Assembly (NCBI GenBank): GCA_946414435.1
Contig: CAMKOM010000023.1
Coordinates: 1 to 50,893, forward strand
Length of the DNA: 50,893 bases
Source of the DNA: an uncultured Bacteroidota bacterium
GTDB taxonomy: Bacteria; Bacteroidota; Bacteroidia; Bacteroidales; SZUA-534
Direction of reading: 5' to 3'
The position numbers and the translations under genes were made by a program. Below the pieces are notes generated by a model that saw only the letters and a list, made by a program, of their open reading frames with translations, ran no database searches and was not told the DNA's origin. Shown one piece after another: positions 34,722 to 44,451 of the stretch; the first letter of the stretch is position 1; each line of letters begins with the position of its first letter.

Positions 34722-37700
34722 ATGTCGAAGAATTTTGTAACAGTTGACGGCAACGAGGCTGCGGCGCACATTGCGTACGAGTTTACAGAGATTGCCGCAA
34801 TCTACCCCATCACACCGTCGTCACCTATGGCGGAGCACACCGACGCGTGGTCGGCAAAAGGACGCAAAAACATTTTCGGTCAGCAGGTTACGCTGATTGA
34901 AATGCAGTCGGAGGCGGGTGCCATTGGCGCTGTTCACGGAGCGGCGCAGACGGGCTCGCTGGCCACAAGTTTCACATCGAGTCAAGGCCTTATGCTTATG
35001 ATTCCGGTGTTGCACCGCATTGCAGGCGAGCGTCTGCCGGTGGTTCTGCACGTGGCCGCACGCACGGTGGGAACGCACGCTATGAGCATCTTCGGCGACC
35101 ATTCCGACGTTATGGGCTGCCGCAACACAGGTTTCGCTATGCTCTGCACGGGCAGCGTTCAGGAGGTTATCGACCTTGCCGGAGTGGCTCACCTAGCCGC
35201 CGTCAAGGGGCAGACGCCGTTTATGCACTTCTTCGACGGATTCCGCACGTCGCACGAGATTAACACCGTGGAAATGATTGACACAAAGGCTCTTGCCGAT
35301 ATGCTCGACCGCGACGCTCTGCAAGCCTTCCGCTCACACGCGCTCAATCCGGAGCACCCGCTTATGCGCGGAACGGTGCAGAACCCCGACGTCTTCTTCC
35401 AAGTGCGCGAGGCCTGCAACCCTTACTATGACGCGCTTCCGCAGATTGTTGAAGATTATTTCGAAAAGATAGGCACCCTGACAGGCCGCCACTATCACCT
35501 GTTCGACTACTACGGCGCAGCCGACGCCGACCGCGTCATTGTTGCAATGGGCAGCGTTTCGGGCGCCGTGAAAGAGGCCGTTGACAGCCTGAACGCCAAA
35601 GGCGAGAAGACCGGCTTTGTGCAGGTTCACCTTTACCGTCCGTTCAGCGCCGAGCATCTGCTCAAGGCACTGCCGCAGAGCGTCAAGAGCATTGCCGTGC
35701 TCGACCGCTGCAAAGAGCCCGGAAGCGCCGGCGAGCCGCTGTTTGAGGACGTCTGCTCGGTCATCCTGAACAGCGATAGAAAAATCAAGGTTGTGGGCGG
35801 CCGCTACGGTCTCTCATCGAAAGACACCGACCCGGGGCAGATTCTGGCCGTATTCGCCAATCTATCTGAAAATGAGCCAAAAAACGGCTTCACCATCGGC
35901 ATCACCGACGACGTTACGCACCTGTCGCTGCCAACACTGCCGTTCGACAATCAGGGCGGCGACACCTTCAGTTGCAAGTTCTGGGGCCTTGGCGGCGACG
36001 GAACGGTGGGCGCCAACAAAAATACGGTCCACATTGTGAGCGAGTGCGCCGGACTCTACGGTCAGGCTTATTTTGAGTACGACGCCAAAAAGTCGTTCGG
36101 TGTGACCAAATCGCACCTGCGTTTCGGCAAAAACCCCATCGAGAGTTCGTACTACGTGAAAAGCGCCGATTTTGTGGCCTGCCACAATCAGAGTTACATC
36201 GGCAAATACGATATTGTGTCGGAAGTGAAGCCGGGCGGCACGTTCCTTCTGAACTGCACCAAAACCGACGCCGAACTTGAAGCGTGGCTTCCGGTTGACG
36301 TGAAACGGACACTGGCACTCAACAAGATACGCTTCTGCGTGATTGACGCCACCGACATTGCAATGAATATTGGTCTGGGCAGCCACACCAACACGGTGCT
36401 TCAGGCCGCATTTTTCGCCTGCACGGGCATTATCAAGGCCGACGTGGCGCTCGAGGCTATGAAAGCCGCTGCCCGCAAGACTTATTTTGCTAAAGGCGAG
36501 GAAGTTGTGAACAAGAACGTGGCCGCCATCGACAAGGGTGCCGCCGGCGTTCGCGAGATTAAGGTTCCGGCTGCGTGGGCATCGGCTAAAGAAGTGGAAA
36601 CCAACGCTGTTGACAACCGTCCGGCTGTGGTTCGCAACCTGCTCGAGCCCATCAACGCGCAAAAGGGCGACGACCTGCCTGTGAGCGCTTTCGCCGATAA
36701 CATCGACGGAACCCTGGAAATGGGCCTGACCGCCTACGAGAAGCGCGGCATTGCCGTGAAGGTGCCCGTCTGGAACACCGACAAGTGCATTCAGTGCAAC
36801 CGCTGCTCGCTCGTCTGCCCGCACGCCGTCATTCGTCCGTATCTTTTGAACGAGGCCGAAAAAGCCGCCGCGCCCGAAGGGTTCAAAACGGTTGTGGCCA
36901 ACGGAAAGGCGAAGGCTATGGGGCTTCATTTCGCCTTGAGCATATCGGCGCTCGACTGCACAAGTTGCGGCAGTTGCGTGCAGAGTTGCCCGGCCAATGC
37001 GCTTGAAATGCAGCCGGCAGTGTTCAGCCAACAAGACCGCGACTGCTTCGATTACGGATTGACAATCAGTCAGAAAGGCGATGTTTTTGAGCCATATTCG
37101 ATAAAGGGAAGCCAATTCCGTCAGCCGCTGCTCGAATTCTCGGCAGCCTGCGCGGGTTGCGGCGAGACGCCATACGCCAAACTGCTCACCCAACTCTTCG
37201 GCGACCGCGTGTTCTGGGCCAACGCCACAGGCTGCTCGCAGGCGTGGGGCTCGGCAATGCCCGGAATCCCTTACACGGTGAACCACCGCGGTTTCGGCCC
37301 GGCCTGGACCAATAGTCTGTTCGAGAACAATGCCGAACTCTGCTTGGGAATGTATCTGTCTGTCAAACAGCGTCGTGCATTGCTTAAAGAGAAGATTGAG
37401 GCTATGGCCGCCACAGCACAAGGCGACCTGAAAGAGGCTTGCGGCCAATGGCTGGCAACATTCGACGATATTGACAAATCGCGCGAAGCGACTGATACAC
37501 TGATAGATAATCTGCAAAAGAACGCTGACGCGAAAGCGGCCGACATTCTGGCTCAGAAAGACGTTCTGTCGAAGAAGACCTTCTGGATGTTCGGCGGCGA
37601 CGGCTGGGCCTACGACATTGGCTTCGGCGGCCTTGACCACGTGATTGCCGGCGGCGAGAATATCAACGTATTTATCATTGACACAGAAATTTACTCGAAC

Positions 37701-38201
37701 ACTGGCGGACAGAGCAGCAAGGCAACGCCGATGGGCGCTGTGGCAAAATTCGCCGCTTCGGGCAAAAAGAGCCGCAAAAAGGACCTTGGCGCCATAATGA
37801 TGACCTACGGCAACGTGTATGTGGCTCAGGTGGCAATGGGCGCCGACCCGAACCAACTGATTAAGGCCGTGAAGGAGGCCGAGGAGTACGACGGACCGTC
37901 GATTGTGATTGCCTACACGCCTTGCGCGTCGCACGGAATCTGCATTGGTATGCACCGCGTTCAGGAGGAGATGAAGCGTGCCGTTGAGAGCGGCTACTGG
38001 CTGCTCTACCGCTACGACCCGCGCCGCGAGCACCCGTTCCAACTCGACTCGAAAGCACCCACAATGCCATACAAGGAGTTCCTGGCCGGCGAGGTGCGCT
38101 ACAACTCGCTCACCCGCAGTTTCCCCGACAACGCCGAAAAACTCTTCGAGCAAGGCAGCCACGATGCCGAGGAGAGGTACAAGAGGTATTCGGAGATGTA
38201 A
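34722..38201 (+). CDS. nifJ: Pyruvate:ferredoxin (flavodoxin) oxidoreductase, single-chain
   Basis: 1159 residues, close to the usual 1170-1200. Converts pyruvate and CoA to acetyl-CoA and CO2, passing electrons to ferredoxin; a hallmark of anaerobic metabolism. Domains in order: N-terminal alpha/gamma/beta fused chain (YPITPSSPMAEHTD, EMQSEAGAIGAVHGA), delta-type ferredoxin domain with two clusters CIQCNRCSLVC (about 688) and CTSCGSCVQSC (about 747), and a TPP domain with CAGCGETPY (about 811) and FGGDGWAYDIGFGG ... TEIYSNTGGQ. Followed by a terminator. Several long antisense frames in it are artefacts of codon bias. Confidence 0.97.
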   Translation: MSKNFVTVDGNEAAAHIAYEFTEIAAIYPITPSSPMAEHTDAWSAKGRKNIFGQQVTLIEMQSEAGAIGAVHGAAQTGSLATSFTSSQGLMLMIPVLHRIAGERLPVVLHVAARTVGTHAMSIFGDHSDVMGCRNTGFAMLCTGSVQEVIDLAGVAHLAAVKGQTPFMHFFDGFRTSHEINTVEMIDTKALADMLDRDALQAFRSHALNPEHPLMRGTVQNPDVFFQVREACNPYYDALPQIVEDYFEKIGTLTGRHYHLFDYYGAADADRVIVAMGSVSGAVKEAVDSLNAKGEKTGFVQVHLYRPFSAEHLLKALPQSVKSIAVLDRCKEPGSAGEPLFEDVCSVILNSDRKIKVVGGRYGLSSKDTDPGQILAVFANLSENEPKNGFTIGITDDVTHLSLPTLPFDNQGGDTFSCKFWGLGGDGTVGANKNTVHIVSECAGLYGQAYFEYDAKKSFGVTKSHLRFGKNPIESSYYVKSADFVACHNQSYIGKYDIVSEVKPGGTFLLNCTKTDAELEAWLPVDVKRTLALNKIRFCVIDATDIAMNIGLGSHTNTVLQAAFFACTGIIKADVALEAMKAAARKTYFAKGEEVVNKNVAAIDKGAAGVREIKVPAAWASAKEVETNAVDNRPAVVRNLLEPINAQKGDDLPVSAFADNIDGTLEMGLTAYEKRGIAVKVPVWNTDKCIQCNRCSLVCPHAVIRPYLLNEAEKAAAPEGFKTVVANGKAKAMGLHFALSISALDCTSCGSCVQSCPANALEMQPAVFSQQDRDCFDYGLTISQKGDVFEPYSIKGSQFRQPLLEFSAACAGCGETPYAKLLTQLFGDRVFWANATGCSQAWGSAMPGIPYTVNHRGFGPAWTNSLFENNAELCLGMYLSVKQRRALLKEKIEAMAATAQGDLKEACGQWLATFDDIDKSREATDTLIDNLQKNADAKAADILAQKDVLSKKTFWMFGGDGWAYDIGFGGLDHVIAGGENINVFIIDTEIYSNTGGQSSKATPMGAVAKFAASGKKSRKKDLGAIMMTYGNVYVAQVAMGADPNQLIKAVKEAEEYDGPSIVIAYTPCASHGICIGMHRVQEEMKRAVESGYWLLYRYDPRREHPFQLDSKAPTMPYKEFLAGEVRYNSLTRSFPDNAEKLFEQGSHDAEERYKRYSEM

Positions 38202-38229
38202 GGATTAGAAAATATTTAATTGACAAAAG

Positions 38230-38263
38230 ACCGTTCCTGCAATAGTTGTGGGAACGGTTTTTA
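38230..38263 (+). terminator. Intrinsic terminator of nifJ
   Basis: ACCGTTCC and GGAACGGT arms, 13-nt loop, then TTTTTATT. Confidence 0.85.
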
Positions 38264-38310
38264 TTATACACCTACAACCACCCATATCCGTCGTTAATTG
38301 TCAATTAATG

Positions 38311-38341
38311 ATTGTTCATTCTTATTTGTCAATTATATTTG
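38311..38341 (+). promoter_or_regulatory. Promoter for ileS
   Basis: ATTG (one base off TTTG), 19-bp spacer, TATATTTG (38334-38341; exact). Predicted start near 38348; it overlaps the upstream in-frame alternative at 38312, so translation begins at the ATG at 38378. Confidence 0.7.
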
Positions 38342-38377
38342 CGTGCTTTTTTCGAAAATCAATGTAAAACAAAAAAT

Positions 38378-41300
38378 ATGAGCGGTAAATTTCCAGAATA
38401 CAAGCAGTTGGACTTGTCGCAGATTAACAAAGACGTCCTTGAGCAATGGAACAAGGACAACACCTTTCAGAAAAGTATCGACACTCGCGCGGGACACCCG
38501 AAATTCATCTTCTTCGAAGGGCCGCCGTCGGCTAACGGAATGCCTGGCATTCACCACGTTATGGCGCGTAGCATTAAGGATATCATCTGCCGATACAAGA
38601 CGCTGCAGGGCTTTCTGGTCGACCGCAAGGCTGGCTGGGACACTCACGGCCTGCCCGTTGAGTTGGGCGTTGAGAAGCAACTGGGCATCACCAAGGAAGA
38701 CATCGGCAAGAAAATCAGTGTTGACGACTACAACCACGCCTGCCGTTCCGAAGTTATGAAGTACACCGCCCAATGGCGCGACCTGACCGCCAAAATGGGC
38801 TACTGGGTGAATATGGACGACCCTTACATCACCTACGACAACCGCTACATTGAGACGCTTTGGTATTTGCTTAAAACCATCTATAACAAGGGGTTGCTCT
38901 ACAAGGGATACACCATTCAGCCTTACTCGCCTGCCGCTGGCACGGGCCTGTCGACTCACGAGTTGAACCAACCTGGTTGCTACCGCGACGTGAAAGACAC
39001 CACCTGCACCGCGCAGTTCAAGGTTGCAGACGCTGACAATCAGTTAGTTAAAGACATTCTGGCGAAAGCCGACGCCGACCACAAGCAACTCTTCATTCTG
39101 GCCTGGACCACCACGCCGTGGACCCTGCCGTCGAACACCGCGCTCTGCGTTGGTCCGAAAATCGACTATGTGGCCGTCGAGACCAAGAACCCGTACACCG
39201 AGCAGGCTTGCACGGTGATTGTGGCAAAATCGCGTTTCAGCGCCTACTTCAACGATAAGAATCCTGGCAACATCATTGCCGAAATGAAAGGCACCGACCT
39301 TGTGGGTATCCACTACGAGCAGTTGTTCCCGTGGGTTGATCCGTGCGAACTGGTTGACAAACAAATCGTTAACAAGAAAGCCGACGCCTTCCGCGTCATT
39401 CCTGGCGACTACGTGACCACCGAAGACGGTACGGGCATTGTTCACATTGCGCCCACGTTCGGCGCCGACGACGCCAAGGTGGCCAAGGCCGCAGGAATCC
39501 CGTCGCTGTTTATGATTAACAAGGCTGGCGAGACTCGTCCAATGGTCGATTTGACTGGCAAATACTACTTCACGGCCGACCTTGACGAGCAGTTTGTGCG
39601 CGATTTTGTCAACATCGGCATCTACAAGGAATACGAAGGCCGCTGGGTGAAGAACGCCTACGACCCGCAGTTCACCGTCAACGGAAAATACGACGAGCAG
39701 GCTGCGCAGAAGGCCGAGAATCTCGACATCTTCATCTGTATGAAAATGAAGGCCGAAGGCACCGTCTATAAGATTGAAAAACACGTGCATAACTATCCGC
39801 ACTGCTGGCGCACCGACAAACCCGTGCTCTACTATCCGCTCGACAGTTGGTTCATCAAGGCCACTGCCGTGAAGGACCAAATGGTGGAACTGAACAAGAC
39901 CATCAACTGGAAGCCGCAGAGCACTGGCGAAGGCCGTTTTGGCAAGTGGCTCGAGAACATCAACGACTGGAACCTGAGCCGCTCGCGCTACTGGGGCACG
40001 CCGCTGCCCATCTGGCGCACCGAGGACGGCGCCGAGCAACTCTGCATCGGGTCGGTTGAGGAACTCTGCGCCGAGATTGAGAAGGCTGTGGCCGCGGGCG
40101 TTATGAAAGAGAATCCGTACACGGCCAAGGGCTTCAAGGTTGGCGATTACTCGAAAGAGAACTACGACAAGATTGACCTGCACCGCCCCTACATCGACGC
40201 TGTGGTGCTTGTCGCGCCAAGCGGAAAACCAATGTACCGCGAGAAAGACCTGATTGACGTGTGGTTCGACTCGGGCGCAATGCCGTTCGCGCAGCGCCAC
40301 TGGCCGTTTGAGCACAAAGACGATTTCGACACGCTCTACCCCGCCGACTTCATCGCCGAGGGTGTCGACCAAACACGCGGCTGGTTCTACACTCTGCACG
40401 CCATCAGCACAATGATAAACGGCAAGGTGGCCTTCAAAAACATCATCTCGAACGGCCTTGTGTTGGACAAAAACGGCAGCAAAATGTCGAAGCGCCTGGG
40501 CAACGCCGTCGACCCGTTCGCCACAATCGAGAAGTACGGTTCCGACCCGCTTCGCTGGTATATGATTACCAACGCGCAGCCGTGGGACAACCTGAAATTC
40601 GACATTGAGGGCGTTGACGAGGTGAAACGCAAATTCTTCGGAACGCTCTATAACACATATAGTTTCTTTGCGCTTTACGCGAATGTCGACGGTTTCACTT
40701 ATCGTGAGAAGGACATTCCGCTGGCCGAGCGCCCCGAGATTGACCGCTGGATTCTGTCGCTCTTGAACTCGCTGATTGTTGAGGTGCAGGACGCTCTCGA
40801 CAACTACGAGCCAACCCGCGCGGGCCGAGCCATTCAGGATTTCGTCATCGACAACCTGAGCAACTGGTATGTGCGCCTGAACCGCAAACGCTTCTGGGGC
40901 GGGCAGTACGACAACGACAAGATTGCAGCCTATCAGACACTCTACACCTGCCTTGAGACGGTGGCCGTGCTGGGCAGCCCGATAGCGCCGTTCTATATGG
41001 ATTTGCTCTACCGCGACCTGACGCAGGCCACTGGCCGAGCCGCCACATCGGTGCATCTGGCGCAGTTCCCCAAAGCCGACGCGTCGGCCATCGACACCGA
41101 CCTTGAAGAGCGTATGGCACTGGCACAGCGCATCTCGTCAATGGTTCTCGGTCTTCGCCGAAAGGTGAGCCTTAAGGTTCGCCAACCGCTGAGCAAGATT
41201 ATGGTGCCCATCCACAGCGAGAAAATGCGCCGTCAGATTGAGGCCGTGAAGCCGATAATTATGACCGAGGTGAACGTAAAAGACATTGAACTGCTGGAAA

Positions 41301-41848
41301 ATACGACTGGCATTCTGGTTAAGCGCATCAAGCCCGATTTCAAGGTTCTGGGACCGAAATACGGCAAGATTATGAAGCAGTTGTCGGCCGCCATCGGCCA
41401 AATGAGCCAAGAGGACATTGCCGCACTCGAGCAGGCCGAGAAGTTCGACCTGACGGTTGACGGACAGGCAGTTACCATTGTCCGCACCGACGTTGAGATT
41501 GTGTCGGAAGATATTCCTGGCTGGCTGGTGACCAACGAGGGCACGCTCACCGTGGCTCTCGACATCACCCTGACCGACGAGTTGAAGAACGAGGGCGTGG
41601 CCCGCGAACTGGTGAACCGCATCCAAAACATCCGCAAGGACAGCGGCTTTGAGGTTACGGACAAAATCAACATCCGCATCTCTGACAACGCCTACTCGAA
41701 CGACGCCATCGCCAACTTCCGCCAATACATTGCAAGCCAGACACTTGCCAACAGCATCGAAATCGTCAACACCCTGACCGCAGACAACGCCATCACGGTG
41801 GACATTGACGAGGATGTGAATTTGTTTGTGGAAATCAAAAAAGCCTGA
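38378..41848 (+). CDS. ileS: Isoleucyl-tRNA synthetase
   Basis: 1156 residues from the ATG at 38378 (MSGKFPEYK). Class Ia synthetase: HIGH-equivalent PPSANGMPGIHHVMARSIKD near residue 50, editing CP1 domain in the middle (AWTTTPWTLPSNTALCVG), the signature motif DVWFDSGAMPFAQ, KMSKS-type GSKMSKRLGNAVDP near 702, then anticodon-binding and C-terminal domains. The length and lack of an obvious C-terminal zinc motif fit the eukaryote-like long IleRS class, often tolerant of mupirocin. Loads tRNA-Ile in translation. Followed 30 bp later by rlmB. Confidence 0.97.
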   Translation: MSGKFPEYKQLDLSQINKDVLEQWNKDNTFQKSIDTRAGHPKFIFFEGPPSANGMPGIHHVMARSIKDIICRYKTLQGFLVDRKAGWDTHGLPVELGVEKQLGITKEDIGKKISVDDYNHACRSEVMKYTAQWRDLTAKMGYWVNMDDPYITYDNRYIETLWYLLKTIYNKGLLYKGYTIQPYSPAAGTGLSTHELNQPGCYRDVKDTTCTAQFKVADADNQLVKDILAKADADHKQLFILAWTTTPWTLPSNTALCVGPKIDYVAVETKNPYTEQACTVIVAKSRFSAYFNDKNPGNIIAEMKGTDLVGIHYEQLFPWVDPCELVDKQIVNKKADAFRVIPGDYVTTEDGTGIVHIAPTFGADDAKVAKAAGIPSLFMINKAGETRPMVDLTGKYYFTADLDEQFVRDFVNIGIYKEYEGRWVKNAYDPQFTVNGKYDEQAAQKAENLDIFICMKMKAEGTVYKIEKHVHNYPHCWRTDKPVLYYPLDSWFIKATAVKDQMVELNKTINWKPQSTGEGRFGKWLENINDWNLSRSRYWGTPLPIWRTEDGAEQLCIGSVEELCAEIEKAVAAGVMKENPYTAKGFKVGDYSKENYDKIDLHRPYIDAVVLVAPSGKPMYREKDLIDVWFDSGAMPFAQRHWPFEHKDDFDTLYPADFIAEGVDQTRGWFYTLHAISTMINGKVAFKNIISNGLVLDKNGSKMSKRLGNAVDPFATIEKYGSDPLRWYMITNAQPWDNLKFDIEGVDEVKRKFFGTLYNTYSFFALYANVDGFTYREKDIPLAERPEIDRWILSLLNSLIVEVQDALDNYEPTRAGRAIQDFVIDNLSNWYVRLNRKRFWGGQYDNDKIAAYQTLYTCLETVAVLGSPIAPFYMDLLYRDLTQATGRAATSVHLAQFPKADASAIDTDLEERMALAQRISSMVLGLRRKVSLKVRQPLSKIMVPIHSEKMRRQIEAVKPIIMTEVNVKDIELLENTTGILVKRIKPDFKVLGPKYGKIMKQLSAAIGQMSQEDIAALEQAEKFDLTVDGQAVTIVRTDVEIVSEDIPGWLVTNEGTLTVALDITLTDELKNEGVARELVNRIQNIRKDSGFEVTDKINIRISDNAYSNDAIANFRQYIASQTLANSIEIVNTLTADNAITVDIDEDVNLFVEIKKA

Positions 41849-41878
41849 CAATTTGCAGATTGACAAACACTTAAGCAG

Positions 41879-42634
41879 ATGGAACAGCAGAACCACAACC
41901 GGCATACCGATGATTATATCTTCGGCATCCGCGCCATAATCGAAGCCATCAGGTTTGGCAAGCAGGTCGATAAGATTCTGATGAAAATCGGACAGAACAA
42001 CGAACTGACACAGGAACTTACCGAACTCATCCGCCAGAACGGCATTCCCGTGCAGCGCGTACCTGTTGAGCGGCTGGACCGCATAACCCGCAAGAACCAT
42101 CAAGGTGTGATTGCGCTGATGTCACCGATTGCTTTTTGCAAGATTGAAGACGTTGTGGCTCAGGCGTTTGAGAATGGAAAGATGCCGTTTGTTGTGGCCC
42201 TTGATGGTGTTACCGATGTGCGCAATTTCGGTGCCATCGTGCGTTCGGCTGAGTGTGCCGGTGTCGATGCCATTGTGGTTCCCGAAAAGGGTGCGTCGCG
42301 CATCGGTCCGGATGCTGTCAAGACTTCGGCAGGGGCGTTGCACAAGGTGCCCGTCTGCCGCACATCGTCGATGAAAAAAACATTGCAGATGCTTATGGAT
42401 TCGGGATTGAAAGTGTGCGGTGCAACTGAAAAAACCGACAATCTCTATTATAATCAAGACCTTACAGGTCCGGTTTGTCTGGTGATGGGCGCAGAAGACA
42501 CTGGTCTGAGCGATGATGTGATGCGTCTTTGCGAGCCATTGGTTAAGATACCGATTCTTGGCGAAATTGAATCGCTCAATGTTTCAGCCGCCGCTGCAGT
42601 TCTGCTGTACGAAGTCGTGCGTCAGCGTGGATAG
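41879..42634 (+). CDS. rlmB: 23S rRNA (guanosine-2'-O-)-methyltransferase RlmB, SpoU family
   Basis: 251 residues. N-terminal substrate-binding domain (YIFGIRAIIEAI ... VQRVPVERLDRITRKNHQGVIAL) and C-terminal SPOUT knot domain with motifs DGVTDVRNFGAIVRSAE, VMGAEDTGL and IPILGEIESLNVSAAAAVLLYE. Modifies G2251 (E. coli numbering) in 23S rRNA. Thirty bp downstream of ileS and probably co-transcribed; ends 4 bp from the convergent minus-strand gene. Confidence 0.93.
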   Translation: MEQQNHNRHTDDYIFGIRAIIEAIRFGKQVDKILMKIGQNNELTQELTELIRQNGIPVQRVPVERLDRITRKNHQGVIALMSPIAFCKIEDVVAQAFENGKMPFVVALDGVTDVRNFGAIVRSAECAGVDAIVVPEKGASRIGPDAVKTSAGALHKVPVCRTSSMKKTLQMLMDSGLKVCGATEKTDNLYYNQDLTGPVCLVMGAEDTGLSDDVMRLCEPLVKIPILGEIESLNVSAAAAVLLYEVVRQRG

Positions 42635-42638
42635 GCGT

Positions 42639-43019
42639 CTATTCCCGGCCGTTCAGCAATAAAATCACAATCTGTGAATCGAAAATAAGATAGAAAACGT
42701 AGGCTACGGCAAAGTTGATGCCCACGGCACCGCTTTTTCCCGTAAAGGGGACAATCACCACAAACAATAGTATAACGCTCAGCAGCATTTTGAGCATGTT
42801 CAGCGCCATCACAATCATTGCTGCCTGCTGCTGGTGGCGTTGCGCCACAATCCGCACCACAAACAGATGCAGCACGGTGAGCACGCCTAGAATACCGTAG
42901 ATGAGCAGAATGTGCGGTATCTGAATCTTTACAAATGCCGGCCACAATGCAGCAATCAGAAAATGAGCTGTCGGGATGACTAGCGCGCCTGTTATTGATT
43001 TTACGAATCGGCTATCCAT
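42639..43019 (-). CDS. Small four-helix membrane protein
   Basis: 126 residues from the ATG at 43019; longer frames exist but MDSRFVKS is the natural start and follows the holB stop closely. Four hydrophobic helices with short polar links. The layout resembles AtpI-like or DUF6168-type proteins in Bacteroidetes but without the ATP-synthase gene cluster, so I give no function. Probably the second gene of an operon with holB. Confidence 0.72.
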   Translation of the reverse strand: MDSRFVKSITGALVIPTAHFLIAALWPAFVKIQIPHILLIYGILGVLTVLHLFVVRIVAQRHQQQAAMIVMALNMLKMLLSVILLFVVIVPFTGKSGAVGINFAVAYVFYLIFDSQIVILLLNGRE

Positions 43020-43030
43020 TTGATTAATTA

Positions 43031-44167
43031 TTATTCGACTGGCATCCGCAGGCATCGCGCCAGCGTGATGATGGTGTCCATAAACACAATTTTGGCGTTC
43101 GCGTTGCGCGATATGTGGTATATGGCCTTGTCGAGCGCTTCGGCAATCTGCATCGAGTTTTGCGGGTGAATGAACCGAGAAAATTTGCTTGCAAAACCGC
43201 TTTCGTCATCGGTCAGATGAGCCATTTTATCGAGATGCTGGTTCACTATAAGGTTTTCGCGCACCATACGCTCGCAATATGCCAGGAAGGCTTTCTGTTT
43301 CTCGCGCCCCAATGCGCCGAGCTCTTCGGCAAGGGCAACCATGTCGGCCGGCTTGAACGAATAGCTGACGCGCATCAGCTTCATAAACATTTCAAGATTT
43401 TGCGCCAAATCGGCTGCGTGTCCGCAATAATCGAGCGCCCTACCGAAATTGCCTTCACTAATACCGGCTATTTTTTCGGCTGCGTTTGCACTGATTCCCT
43501 CCCTCTGTTGAAGTCCAGCCTGAATGTCATTGTCACCTATGCGCGGGACTCTGACAAGTTGCGTGCGCGAAATGATTGTCGGCAAAATGTTCTCAGCACT
43601 TTCGGCCACTAATAAAAACAAAGTTTTAGAATAGGGCTCCTCGATAAGTTTGAGTAGTTTGTTGGCGGCATCGGGATGCATCTTCTCTGGCAGCCAGATA
43701 ATCATTATCTTATACTCGGCGTTGAACGATTTCATTGAGAGTTTGCGGATAATCTCGCTGCTCTCTTCAACGCGGATAAGCCCTTGCGAATTGCCGGCTT
43801 CAACAAAGTCGAGCCACTGCTGATAGCTGCCGTAGGGGTTATTCTTTATGAATTCCGACCATTTCTCGAAAAAGTTGTCGCTCACAGCCTTTTCTTTCGA
43901 CGAGCCCGTTGCCGGAACCGGAAACACAAAATGCAGGTCGGGAAAACTCATCTGCGAAATCTGCCTGCAACTGGGGCACTCACCGCATGAGTCGCTGTCG
44001 GTGCGGTGTTGGCAGTTGATATATTGCGCGTACGCAATGGCCAGCGGGAGCGAGCCGTAACCTTCGCGTCCTAAAAACATTTGCGCATGGCTGATACGGT
44101 TCTCGTTAACCGTACCAATCAAATGCCGCTTGACATCGTCCTGTCCTATGATATCCGCAAATCTCAT
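43031..44167 (-). CDS. holB: DNA polymerase III subunit delta'
   Basis: 378 residues from the ATG at 44167 (MRFADIIGQDDVKRHL). AAA+ clamp-loader subunit. Zinc-finger Cys cluster CQHRTDSDSCGECPSC near residue 60; the usual P-loop position reads LGREGYGSLPL without GK, consistent with delta' being catalytically silent; SRTQLVRVPR is the typical arginine-finger region. Loads the sliding clamp at replication forks. The next gene starts 12 bp downstream on the same strand. Confidence 0.92.
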   Translation of the reverse strand: MRFADIIGQDDVKRHLIGTVNENRISHAQMFLGREGYGSLPLAIAYAQYINCQHRTDSDSCGECPSCRQISQMSFPDLHFVFPVPATGSSKEKAVSDNFFEKWSEFIKNNPYGSYQQWLDFVEAGNSQGLIRVEESSEIIRKLSMKSFNAEYKIMIIWLPEKMHPDAANKLLKLIEEPYSKTLFLLVAESAENILPTIISRTQLVRVPRIGDNDIQAGLQQREGISANAAEKIAGISEGNFGRALDYCGHAADLAQNLEMFMKLMRVSYSFKPADMVALAEELGALGREKQKAFLAYCERMVRENLIVNQHLDKMAHLTDDESGFASKFSRFIHPQNSMQIAEALDKAIYHISRNANAKIVFMDTIITLARCLRMPVE

Positions 44168-44246
44168 GATTAACAAAGAAACAACTGAAATTCGAATCCA
44201 CAAAATGTTTAGAATAACCTAATATCGGTTTTTTTTTGAAAAAAGT

Positions 44247-44277
44247 TTTGCAAATTAAAAACACGCGCCTATTTTTG
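44247..44277 (+). promoter_or_regulatory. Bacteroidetes-type promoter for tRNA-Asn
   Basis: TTTG (44247-44250), 19-bp spacer, TATTTTTG (44270-44277): exact match. The start near 44284 gives a 33-nt 5' leader to be trimmed. Confidence 0.8.
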
Positions 44278-44316
44278 CACCCGCAATTAAGGGGTTACCC
44301 CACATTGTTGGAAAAT

Positions 44317-44390
44317 TCCTCTTTAGCTCAGTTGGTTAGAGCACCTGACTGTTAATCAGGGGGTCCTTGGTTCAAGTCCAAGAAGGGGAG
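44317..44390 (+). tRNA. tRNA-Asn (anticodon GTT)
   Basis: Standard cloverleaf: acceptor TCCTCTT with AAGGGGA (two G-T), D arm GCTC ... GAGC, anticodon stem CCTGA/TCAGG with loop CTGTTAA (anticodon GTT at 44351-44353), T arm CTTGG TTCAAGT CCAAG. Discriminator G at 44390; the full CCA is not encoded. A terminator follows. Confidence 0.97.
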
Positions 44391-44405
44391 CAATGAAGAA
44401 AAACA

Positions 44406-44433
44406 AAAAGGCCGACGAAAGTCGGCCTTTTTT
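44406..44433 (+). terminator. Intrinsic terminator of tRNA-Asn
   Basis: AAAGGCCGAC and GTCGGCCTTT arms with GAAA loop and T run. It may also serve the convergent solute-binding gene on the minus strand. Confidence 0.9.
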
Positions 44434-44451
44434 ATGCGGTATCTAACCCCA

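Noticed and set aside
35862-38162. 766-codon open frame on the minus strand
   Set aside because: Antisense to nifJ, which has full family motifs; the frame is a by-product of GC-rich third positions, with low-complexity His/Val/Leu-rich product.
39044-41056. 670-codon open frame on the minus strand
   Set aside because: Antisense to ileS with the same codon-bias origin and no domain resemblance.
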